NCBI GenBank assembly: GCA_001275005.1
Contig: JWZX01003302.1
Location: 1-33,946 of the forward strand
DNA from: Chrysochromulina tobinii
Taxonomy: Eukaryota; Haptophyta; Prymnesiales; Chrysochromulinaceae
DNA: 33,946 bases
Reading direction: 5' to 3'
The notes beneath the pieces are model-generated. The model made no database searches, was not told the origin of the DNA, and saw only the letters and a list, made by a program, of their open reading frames with translations. The translations under genes were made by a program, and so were the position numbers. Shown here piece by piece: positions 27,461 to 33,946 of the stretch. How positions within the stretch are numbered: the stretch's first letter is position 1; every line of letters begins with the position of its first letter.

Positions 27461-29101
27461 GTCGAACTCATGCGGTCCTCCATGCCGATCGGTCAGCGGG
27501 CAGCCCGGGAAGCCGCAAAGGCCCTCCATGGCCCAGAGGCGCCACGTGCGCAGCGCGTCAGGCGTCTCCCACCACGCGTTGAGGCGTACATGCACACGCC
27601 GGTAGTGCGGTGCCGGCGCGCCGTGGTGGGCGCCACCTGGCGAGGCACACGGCGCGCACAAGGCCGACGTTGCTTTGGCCGTTGGCGCTTTGGACGCGGG
27701 TGCCTTTGGTGCCGAGGCCTTGGGTGACGACATCGTGGGCGCGACGGCCTTAGTGACTGCCGAGACGGCCATCCCGCCGCGAAAGACGGCCGCCACAGGC
27801 TTGGGTGCTGATACCGGTGCGCTGGCACTGGCACTGGCGCTGCTGCTGCCCGCCACGTCCTCAGAGCTCCGCGCGGCGGCGGGCGCGGGCGCCTTGGGTA
27901 CGGCGGCCTTGGGCTTGACCCCCCCCTTGGGGTTGTTGGGCGCGTGCTTGGAGAGGGGCGACGAGATAGCCTGCTGTGCCCGTTGCAGCGCCTCGAGCGT
28001 GGAGCATCCCTCTTCGATCGCAAGACGGTAGGCTTGTGCGTAGACCTCACGCTTGTCCTCCAGGCTCTCCGGGCTGCCCAGCGGGCTGTCCGCCTCCGCG
28101 GGCAGGCCATCGTCGGCGTCCATGGAGCTGCCAGAGTAACTGCCAGCGGCGTGGGCGCTGCTCGCGCCGCCGTGGGCGCTGTTCGCGCCGCCGTGGGCGC
28201 TGCTCGCGCCGCCGTGGGCGCTGCTCGCGCCGTCGCCGCCGCCGTCGTACACGGCGACCGAGAGCGACTTGCGCTTCGCCGCAGAAGCACTCGCCGCCGA
28301 ACTCGCTGCGCCGACGGCTGGCGCGCGCGCCGGCGCTTGCTTGGACGAGGGCGCCCTCGCGGGCGGCGGGGCCATCACCTGGGCGCCGCCGTGGGCACCG
28401 GCGCTGCCGTGGGCACCGGCGCTGCTCTTGCTCCTGCTGACGCTGCTGCTGCTGGAGGCGTCCGCCCGGTGCTTGGTGGAATGAGCGAGCTGCGGCACCG
28501 AATGGTCGATCTCAAACTTTGTGGGCGCGCACTTTTGCCGCTTCGGCGTCGGTAGAAGGGTAATCGCCTCATCGAAGCCGTGCTCTCCGGCATGCTTCTC
28601 TATGTAGACACATCCAGGGAAAGAGCACTGGCCGATCTCTTTGGTCTCCTCTCCGAGCACGCTACCGCTCGCGGCCTTCGCGAGCATCGCCTCCTCCTCG
28701 GCCGACATCCAGTAGGCGACCAACCGCAGAAAGACGCGCTGGAAATTGGCAGGCGGCGGCTGCTCCGGCAGCTCCGGCTCAGATGCGGGCACAGGCTTAG
28801 GAACGGCCTTGGGCACGGCTTTGGGCACGGCTTTGGGCACGAGCTTGGGTGGCTTCGGGGAGGGCAACTCAGCCCCGCGAACCTTGCCGCATATGTGGGC
28901 CCGGTGGGCTCCTTTGCACGCTCTGCAGTCGTTGCCTCCTAAAAAGTCCCCCACCAGTCGCGCTGGAGCCGCCTGTTGAAGCGCTTGCGCTGCTGTTAAC
29001 GCCTCCTCTTCCGAGAGACCGTCGTTGAGGGCCTTGTCGTAAGCTTGCGCCGGCGCCGAGAGCAATGCCGATGGCACAAATGCCGCCCCCGCTAGCGGCA
29101 T
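27434..29101 (-). CDS. Cys/His-module protein with internal duplication, unknown function
   Basis: 555 aa from ATG 29101; the longer frame starts at a TTG. The protein is built from two similar halves. Each has a helical AY-A-G-EAL-AQ segment (about residues 19-46 and 347-377), a low-complexity linker, a helix starting RVFLRLVAYW or RVHVRLNAWW, and then a short motif with identical spacing C-x4-C-x5-H-x3-H-x-F (CSFPGCVYIEKHAGEHGF at about 159-176; CGFPGCPLTDRHGGPHEF at about 529-546). The first half also has CRACKGAHRAHICG (about 59-72), another likely metal site. Linkers contain KAVP repeats, SSAHGGA repeats and Ser/Ala-rich tracts. The basic PKRQK patch hints at nuclear location (inference). 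The last residues, ELIDLAR, are encoded by the flanking 22-bp repeat. Short Cys-Pro-Cys-His modules of this look occur in algal proteins, but I cannot name the family. Confidence 0.72.
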   Translation of the reverse strand: MPLAGAAFVPSALLSAPAQAYDKALNDGLSEEEALTAAQALQQAAPARLVGDFLGGNDCRACKGAHRAHICGKVRGAELPSPKPPKLVPKAVPKAVPKAVPKPVPASEPELPEQPPPANFQRVFLRLVAYWMSAEEEAMLAKAASGSVLGEETKEIGQCSFPGCVYIEKHAGEHGFDEAITLLPTPKRQKCAPTKFEIDHSVPQLAHSTKHRADASSSSSVSRSKSSAGAHGSAGAHGGAQVMAPPPARAPSSKQAPARAPAVGAASSAASASAAKRKSLSVAVYDGGGDGASSAHGGASSAHGGANSAHGGASSAHAAGSYSGSSMDADDGLPAEADSPLGSPESLEDKREVYAQAYRLAIEEGCSTLEALQRAQQAISSPLSKHAPNNPKGGVKPKAAVPKAPAPAAARSSEDVAGSSSASASASAPVSAPKPVAAVFRGGMAVSAVTKAVAPTMSSPKASAPKAPASKAPTAKATSALCAPCASPGGAHHGAPAPHYRRVHVRLNAWWETPDALRTWRLWAMEGLCGFPGCPLTDRHGGPHEFDPELIDLAR

Positions 29102-29315
29102 GGCCTGGAAAGGCCCCGTGTCGAGAATCGTCAAGAGGGCGTCTCCTCGCGAGCGCCGCTTTCGATCCAATTGCGGGTCAAAAGCTAGGACGAGACGATC
29201 AGATAAAAACTCACGCACCAAATCTCAACCGTCAACTGCAGACTTGTGGGGAATTGAAAGGTTGGATTCTTTGCGGACTCAGCAAAAAAGGGGGTGGTGC
29301 AACGTGGATAACGTG

Positions 29316-31145
29316 ATGGCGACCCTCCGGCCTCTGCTGCTCTTCGGGCTGCTGCCTTTGGCATCGACGGCGCTCACTGCACAGGAAGTGGCCGAGTGCA
29401 ACGCGCAGGTCGACCTTTTCGACTTCGAGATGAACGGCGGCGTCTTCGTGGAGCTCCTATTATTTCCATACGTGATCGTCGTCATGCATGTCCTTATTGA
29501 GGAGTGGTATGTGCCTGCTCTCGAGCTAGTAACTTCTCCCGACTTTCTCGACGTGCCACGGCCCCTCATCGGCTGCACCATCATGGCGGCCGGCAATTGC
29601 CTGCCCGAGCTCTCCATGTCGCTCGCGGCCGTGCTGCTGAGTGATTCGCAGGACATTGGCACGGGTGAGGTGTTTGGCAGCTGCGTCTTCGACTTGCTCG
29701 CAATCCTTGGGGTCCTCGGGATCCTCGCGCCAGAAGGCGACGGCATCCGCCTCGCGCCGCCGCTGGTGCTCTACTTTTGTGCCTGGGCCGCGATCGGCAC
29801 CGCGGCGGACGCAAGTCTCTTTTTCGCAGATCTAGAGACGATGTGGTCGGCGAGCCTCGTGATGCTTGCGCTCTACCTGTGCTTCATCGGCGGCGCCTTC
29901 GTGTGCTGGCGCCTCATTCCCGGCTTTGTGGGCGAAGACGAGGTCGCCTCGCGACTCTCCCCTGCCCCGAAAGTGCTCACCTTGACCGCTGAGGCAACGT
30001 GCGCGCCCGGTGCGCGGGGTCTCGTCACGCCAACGGCCATCACGGCTGTGCGTTCGGCGCAGCGGCTCGACCAGCGCATCGACGTGACCGGGAGGGCGGA
30101 GGCGCTCCATCCGACGCTGGTAGGCATGGCCAATGACGCGGCGGTGGCAGATGCGGCCGACGCGATGGAGGCGGCCGTCGCTCAGAGGCGATCTCCCTCG
30201 GGGAGATCTCCCTTGGGTAGCTCGTACGCCTTCGCTGCGGCAGGCGCTGCCGCGCCTTCTGCTGCTGCCGTCCGCGCGGCCAGCGGTAGCTGTGCTAACT
30301 CCGATGGCGTTGCCGCCGCCCCTCGCGAGACGACGCCACTCCTGCGCCCGGCCGCTCCATGTCGCGGCACACAAGTGGCAGTGGTGGGCTCAGCGGTGGT
30401 GGGCTCAGCGGTGGTGGGAGGCTCGGCTGGGACGGGCCTTGCCGCCGCGTCCGAGTGGTACCCCGCAGCGGCCGCTCGCGCGCCGCTCGACGGCCTCAAA
30501 GGTGTCAAGGGACGCAGGGAGGCGATCGCTAGCCGCGAGAGCACGCCACGGCGGCATAGCTGGAGCATCTTCGATGCGCTCGCGACGGCGCCACGCTGGC
30601 TCTTCGGATGCATCATCCCGGATGCACACGCACCTATGGCGCTGCTGGGCGGCCGGCGGCCGTGGGGCTTGACTCTCGTCCTATCCATCAGCTACACTCT
30701 GCTGCTCTCGTATGTGATGGTCCAGATCGCTACGCGCGCCATCTGCCTGCTCGGAGTGCGCAAGAATGCGCTCGGCGCGAGCGTGCTCACCCTCGCGGCT
30801 GGCTGCCCCGACCTGATCACCGCGATGGTGATCGCGCGCCGTCCCGGTATGCTCACCATGGCGGCCGCCAACCCGTTTGGCGCCTTCGCCTTCAACGCGT
30901 TCGCGGCGCTCGGCCTGCCCTGGGCCATCTTGGGCACGTACGCCGACATCTTCCCGCCCGCGCGCGGGACGTGGTACCCATCGCTCATCGGCTTTTGCGC
31001 GATCGCCCTCGCGCTGCTAGCCATCTTCGCCAACCAGCTCCGCCTCACGCGCGCGCTCGGCGTCTACCTGCTCATCTTATACGCGCTCTACCTCGCGATC
31101 ATCATCAACGACAGCGCGATGCGCCCGGCGCGGCCGCCAGCGTGA
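29316..31145 (+). CDS. NCKX-type Ca2+/cation exchanger (CaCA superfamily)
   Basis: 609 aa from ATG 29316, which opens a signal peptide (MATLRPLLLFGLLPLASTAL). The in-frame ATG at 29100 would add 72 basic, unrelated residues and overlap the neighbouring gene's start codon. Alpha-1 repeat: IEEWYVPALELV, then GCTIMAAGNCLPELSMSLAA and IGTGEVFGSCVFDLLAILGV. Alpha-2 repeat: GASVLTLAAGCPDLITAMVI, then MAAANPFGAFAFNAFAALGL followed by PW. The key acids E98 and D499 are retained. The residue that is Asn in alpha-1 of NCKX2 is Asp here (D126), while the alpha-2 Asp tied to K+ dependence is Asn (N527). A long, Ala-rich, hydrophilic loop (about 190-430) separates the repeats, as in NCKX. About ten to eleven membrane helices. 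Start lies 214 bp from the divergent Cys/His gene. Confidence 0.88.
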   Translation: MATLRPLLLFGLLPLASTALTAQEVAECNAQVDLFDFEMNGGVFVELLLFPYVIVVMHVLIEEWYVPALELVTSPDFLDVPRPLIGCTIMAAGNCLPELSMSLAAVLLSDSQDIGTGEVFGSCVFDLLAILGVLGILAPEGDGIRLAPPLVLYFCAWAAIGTAADASLFFADLETMWSASLVMLALYLCFIGGAFVCWRLIPGFVGEDEVASRLSPAPKVLTLTAEATCAPGARGLVTPTAITAVRSAQRLDQRIDVTGRAEALHPTLVGMANDAAVADAADAMEAAVAQRRSPSGRSPLGSSYAFAAAGAAAPSAAAVRAASGSCANSDGVAAAPRETTPLLRPAAPCRGTQVAVVGSAVVGSAVVGGSAGTGLAAASEWYPAAAARAPLDGLKGVKGRREAIASRESTPRRHSWSIFDALATAPRWLFGCIIPDAHAPMALLGGRRPWGLTLVLSISYTLLLSYVMVQIATRAICLLGVRKNALGASVLTLAAGCPDLITAMVIARRPGMLTMAAANPFGAFAFNAFAALGLPWAILGTYADIFPPARGTWYPSLIGFCAIALALLAIFANQLRLTRALGVYLLILYALYLAIIINDSAMRPARPPA

Positions 31146-31536
31146 GCACAGGACTTAAAAAGTAGTAAGTTAGTAAAATCCGCCAACAGGCAGCGTACAC
31201 GTGGCGGAGGGGTGTACAAGGCGAGGCGGACGGGTCGGAACGGAACTCTCAAGAAAATGACGTGCAGGTAAGATTCTAAAGAACCCCGGGAACGTACCGT
31301 ACGGTAACGTAACGCTGCTGTAGTTTCTACTTAAGTACTTTCTACTGTTATGTACATATAGTAGCCACGACCACCAACGCGTGAAAAGAATCGAGCACCA
31401 AAACGTAGGACGGGGGCTCAAACACTTGGCAGGGGTTTCCAAAGAGGGCAACTTGTTCTTGAAAGTTTGATGTTCGCCCATTTGCTCCCGACGCCGCGAG
31501 TCTGAGACGGCCACTCCGACCTTGGTCTCTGTAAGC
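31146..31536. other. Intergenic with palindromes
   Basis: It lies between the exchanger and the cyclin. A 12-bp perfect palindrome (TACCGTACGGTA, 31295-31306) and a 10-bp palindrome (TACTTAAGTA, 31328-31337) lie within 45 bases of each other, about 200 bases before the cyclin ATG. No gene is recognised. Confidence 0.5.
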
Positions 31537-32340
31537 ATGGACATCCCGAAGGGATCGATGACAAATAGACTCGTGAAAGGCGAGGCCCACGCAGGAGCAT
31601 TGTTCGATGCCTTAGCCACCGACGATGAGGAGATGCTCACCTTCAAGCCAAGGCCACAAAAGCATCTCCGACACTCGGCGCTAGCACCAGCTTCGCTCAA
31701 GGTTTCAGACCCGACAGCAGGCGGGGCGTTGCGCCGCTCGGAGCTCATGCCGGGATCCCCAGTAGGGCGCTCCATTACGACGATGGAAAATGCCAACGTC
31801 GAGGCGATCATCTGCGCCATCGGCACCGTCATACATGCGTACATAAAGGACCACGCATCTGCAGCTCAGAGCCGTTGGCAACTCTCTCAAAGCGTGTTCG
31901 ACGAGGATACGAATCCGCTTGATGCGAGCCGGCAGTGGCGCTTCATGCCCAAGCAGCAGACGGTCGAGGCCTTCGTGCGCACAGTGCAGCTCTCTCTCGA
32001 GCTTGATGATGCAAGCCTCGTCACCTCTCTCATCCTCCTCGAACGCGCCATGGGCGATGAGGGTCTCACGCTGTGCGCGCGCACATGGCGACCCGCCTTG
32101 CTCATGGCCATCGTCATCGCGTCGAAGGTCGTCTACGATGAGAAGGTGTACCTCGCGGACTACCGCGACATGCTGCCTGAGTTCTGCCTGGACGCGGCAT
32201 CCGCGCAGGAGCTCGAGCTCCTCAAGCTCGTGAACTACAACACGACGGTCCGGCGCGGCCAATATGCGAGATACTATTATGCCCTAGAAGACGTGGCGCG
32301 CAACCAGTCCTCAAACCAGATTTTCGCCGCACGATCGTAG
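31537..32340 (+). CDS. Cyclin of the PHO80/cyclin Y-like type
   Basis: 267 aa from ATG 31537 (the longer frame starts at TTG). The N-terminal 100 residues are poorly structured. The cyclin box runs from about residue 128 to the end: VEAFVRTVQLSLELDDASLV, LILLERAM, RPALLMAIVIASKVVYDEKV, DYRDMLPEFCLDAASAQELE, and LLKLVNYNTTVRRGQYARYY. The AsKv-DE and ELE-LL-YN-V---YA-YY signatures match PHO80/CYCU (P/U-type) and cyclin Y proteins, which partner Pho85/CDK14-16-like kinases, rather than mitotic cyclins. Single box, as in that group. Partner kinase not in the window. Downstream, CATGTAG/CTACATG (32380-32403) forms a small hairpin in the 3' flank. Confidence 0.85.
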   Translation: MDIPKGSMTNRLVKGEAHAGALFDALATDDEEMLTFKPRPQKHLRHSALAPASLKVSDPTAGGALRRSELMPGSPVGRSITTMENANVEAIICAIGTVIHAYIKDHASAAQSRWQLSQSVFDEDTNPLDASRQWRFMPKQQTVEAFVRTVQLSLELDDASLVTSLILLERAMGDEGLTLCARTWRPALLMAIVIASKVVYDEKVYLADYRDMLPEFCLDAASAQELELLKLVNYNTTVRRGQYARYYYALEDVARNQSSNQIFAARS

Positions 32341-32619
32341 CCAGTAGCCGACTGGTACCAGGAACGGTGTTCACGAATACATGTAGTACGGTACATCTAC
32401 ATGCACACGACAGATGGGATCATGGGAACAACTTTGCAGACCACGTGCGATTTCATCGTCAAGTCCCGTACGCCTCGGCTGCGTCGTCCTCGGCATCGCC
32501 GCCGATAGACGGCCGTGAGGGGAAAGTTTTGAGTTCATGTGAATGGAAATGCGTCTCGACGCGCTGGAGCAAAAAGCTTCTCGGTCCGGTCCCGTCGGTG
32601 GACCCGGAGGAGACCGCCG

Positions 32620-33946
32620 ATGGCGGACTCGGAGGAAACGTTTGGCGGCTTCGATGCACCCACACCCGACGGCAAGCCGGCACCTTCCGAGCCTACGCTC
32701 TCAGCGGCTCCTGATGCATCTGCCTTCTCGTTCCTCAACGCTGGGAATACAGCGCCGGTGCCGAGCGCGGCGGATACCACGCCAGCGGCACCTCCTCCTC
32801 CAGAGTCGTCGGCGAGCAGCTCGGCGTTTTCCTTTCTCAACCTTGCGGGCGCCTCGCCGACTCTGGACGCGCCAGCGATTGGCGCAGCAGCCGCCGCCGC
32901 CAGCAGCTGCTGCAGCTTTGCTGGCCTTGAGATCACGTCCACTTCTAGCAGCATGCCAACGCCTGTACTGGCCGGCGGCTCCGGCGGTCTGAGCTTTGCT
33001 GGCATGTGCATCGCCTCCGACGCTGGCACCGCCGTACCGCTGCCCGCGAGCGGCTGCAGCTGCTCCTTCGCTGGCCTGTCGATCGCACCGTCTGTGCCGT
33101 CAGCGCCGATGACCATCGACGGTTTGGCGGCCGCAGCCCGTCTGGCGGCCGCAGCGATGCCATCGCAGCCAGCCGCGCAACCGAGTGCGCTCTCAAGCCT
33201 AGCGGCCGGCTTGGGCTTTGTCGTCGCGGACGTGGCTGTCGGATCGGGAGCCAGCGTCGTCGGCAGCGTCGCTGTAGCTGCGCCGCCAACGATGCCGGCA
33301 GTGCCGATGACGGCAGTGCTGCCAGCCATGGCCGCGCCAGCAGCCATGGCCGCGGCGCCCGCTTTGCTCGAGATCGCGGCGCTCGGCCCGACGTCGACCT
33401 TGCCGTCGGCGGAGGCGCCTAGCGCAGCGGGTCCCAAGAAGAAGACGAGTAAGGCGAGGAAGCCAGGGTGGGCCTCCGCTGCGCTCGAAGCGCCAGCGGC
33501 TGCGCCCATCACGGCGCAGCCCGCCGCCCCCGCCGCCGTGATGCCGCCCACACAGCCGGCAGCGCCCGCGATGGGCGTAGCCGTCGGCGTCCACAGCGCC
33601 GTGATGGGCATTCACAGCGGAGCGGCCGCCGTTCCGCCGGGCGGAGCTCAACACGGCGCTGCAGGCGGAGCGAGCGTGTTTGGCGGGATGACAGTGCGCA
33701 GACCGCCGCCAGCAGCGCCAGCAGCTTACCCACCCTCGGCCTCGGTCGCACCCGAGCTCAAGTCGTTCGCCTCCGCCGCCACTGTGTCGTCTTCCCGCCC
33801 ACTGCCTCTGCCGGACTACTTCAAAACACCACCCCTTGCTGAGGCCGACACTGCCCCAGCCGGCGGCGGCGGCGGCGACGGCGTCACTGCCCCAGCCGCC
33901 GCCGGCGGCGGTGGCGGTGGCGGCGGAGGCGGTAGTACGGCTCCCG
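32620..33946 (+). CDS. Partial protein with repeated Ser-Phe (SAFSFLN/SFAGL) motifs, runs off the window
   Basis: The frame starting at ATG 32620 (preceded by an in-frame stop at 32530 with no other ATG) is open for 442 codons to the window edge, so the C-terminus is missing. It opens with an acidic segment, MADSEETFGGFDAP. Two SAFSFLN motifs (about residues 34 and 69) and three SFAGL/SFAGM motifs (about 98, 124 and 148) follow, in Ala/Ser/Pro-rich sequence. After a long Ala/Val/Met-rich stretch comes a basic patch (PKKKTSKARKPGW, about 274-286), then Pro-, Gly- and Ala-rich sequence ending in poly-Gly. FGGF- and SFxFL-type short linear motifs are seen in trafficking adaptors of protists, which is a weak hint only. 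No membrane helix is evident, and I cannot name a family. The opposing minus-strand frame is a composition shadow. Confidence 0.6.
   Translation, partial: MADSEETFGGFDAPTPDGKPAPSEPTLSAAPDASAFSFLNAGNTAPVPSAADTTPAAPPPPESSASSSAFSFLNLAGASPTLDAPAIGAAAAAASSCCSFAGLEITSTSSSMPTPVLAGGSGGLSFAGMCIASDAGTAVPLPASGCSCSFAGLSIAPSVPSAPMTIDGLAAAARLAAAAMPSQPAAQPSALSSLAAGLGFVVADVAVGSGASVVGSVAVAAPPTMPAVPMTAVLPAMAAPAAMAAAPALLEIAALGPTSTLPSAEAPSAAGPKKKTSKARKPGWASAALEAPAAAPITAQPAAPAAVMPPTQPAAPAMGVAVGVHSAVMGIHSGAAAVPPGGAQHGAAGGASVFGGMTVRRPPPAAPAAYPPSASVAPELKSFASAATVSSSRPLPLPDYFKTPPLAEADTAPAGGGGGDGVTAPAAAGGGGGGGGGGSTAP

Noticed and set aside
29100-29315. 72-residue N-terminal extension of the exchanger from ATG 29100
   Set aside because: It would precede a good signal peptide with basic, unrelated sequence and overlap the start codon of the divergent gene; ATG 29316 fits better.
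32535-33611. 358-codon minus-strand open frame
   Set aside because: It is Ala/Gly-rich with no family features and mirrors the plus-strand frame, which has a good start and patterned motifs.

Overview
This is nuclear DNA of a photosynthetic eukaryote that is GC-rich, gene-dense and intron-poor. The clearest lineage marker is the Rieske protein of the cytochrome b6f complex (21360-21998). It begins with an ER signal peptide ending in an Ala-Asn-Ala/Phe-type junction followed by a transit-like stretch, the bipartite leader of algae with a red-derived secondary plastid. An organellar DNA polymerase of the plant/protist type, a mitochondrial ribosomal protein and PP6 fit the same picture. A haptophyte is my best guess from GC content, compactness and leader type; a GC-rich stramenopile alga (pelagophyte-like) cannot be excluded. 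This lineage call is inference.

Layout, left to right: AT-rich low-complexity DNA (1-390); a family 90 glycosyltransferase (+); a TauE/SafE-type transporter (-); a very large SLOG/2TM (SLATT-like) membrane protein (-), divergent from mitochondrial uS7 (+); a nucleotide-sugar/triose-phosphate-type transporter (+); a proline-rich orphan (+); an ankyrin protein (-), divergent from a UBC-like/2OG-Fe(II) oxygenase fusion (+); the organellar DNA polymerase (-), divergent from PP6 (+); plastid Rieske (+); a protein of the family usually labelled 3-methyladenine DNA glycosylase (+); a PAS/LOV-like protein with a KA1/CIPK-like tail (+); about 1.4 kb of repeat-rich non-coding DNA ending in a 22-bp tandem array; a protein with a duplicated Cys/His module (-), divergent from an NCKX-type Ca2+/cation exchanger (+); a cyclin (+); and the 5' part of a gene with repeated Ser-Phe motifs (+) that runs off the window.

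Genes are not organised as a pathway. Four head-to-head pairs (spacers about 65-215 bp) suggest shared promoters. Six GT-AG introns can be placed by reading-frame and family logic, all with donors starting GTG. Three genes (TauE-like, SLOG/2TM and glycosylase-like) need single-base frame corrections, all of the same sign, which most simply points to sequence or assembly indels. The most unusual content is the SLOG/2TM protein, the duplicated Cys/His module protein, the PAS/LOV-like plus KA1-like fusion, the UBC-like plus OGFOD2-like fusion, and an exchanger in which the usual Asn and Asp of the two alpha repeats are swapped. No tRNA, rRNA, CRISPR array or transposase was recognised.
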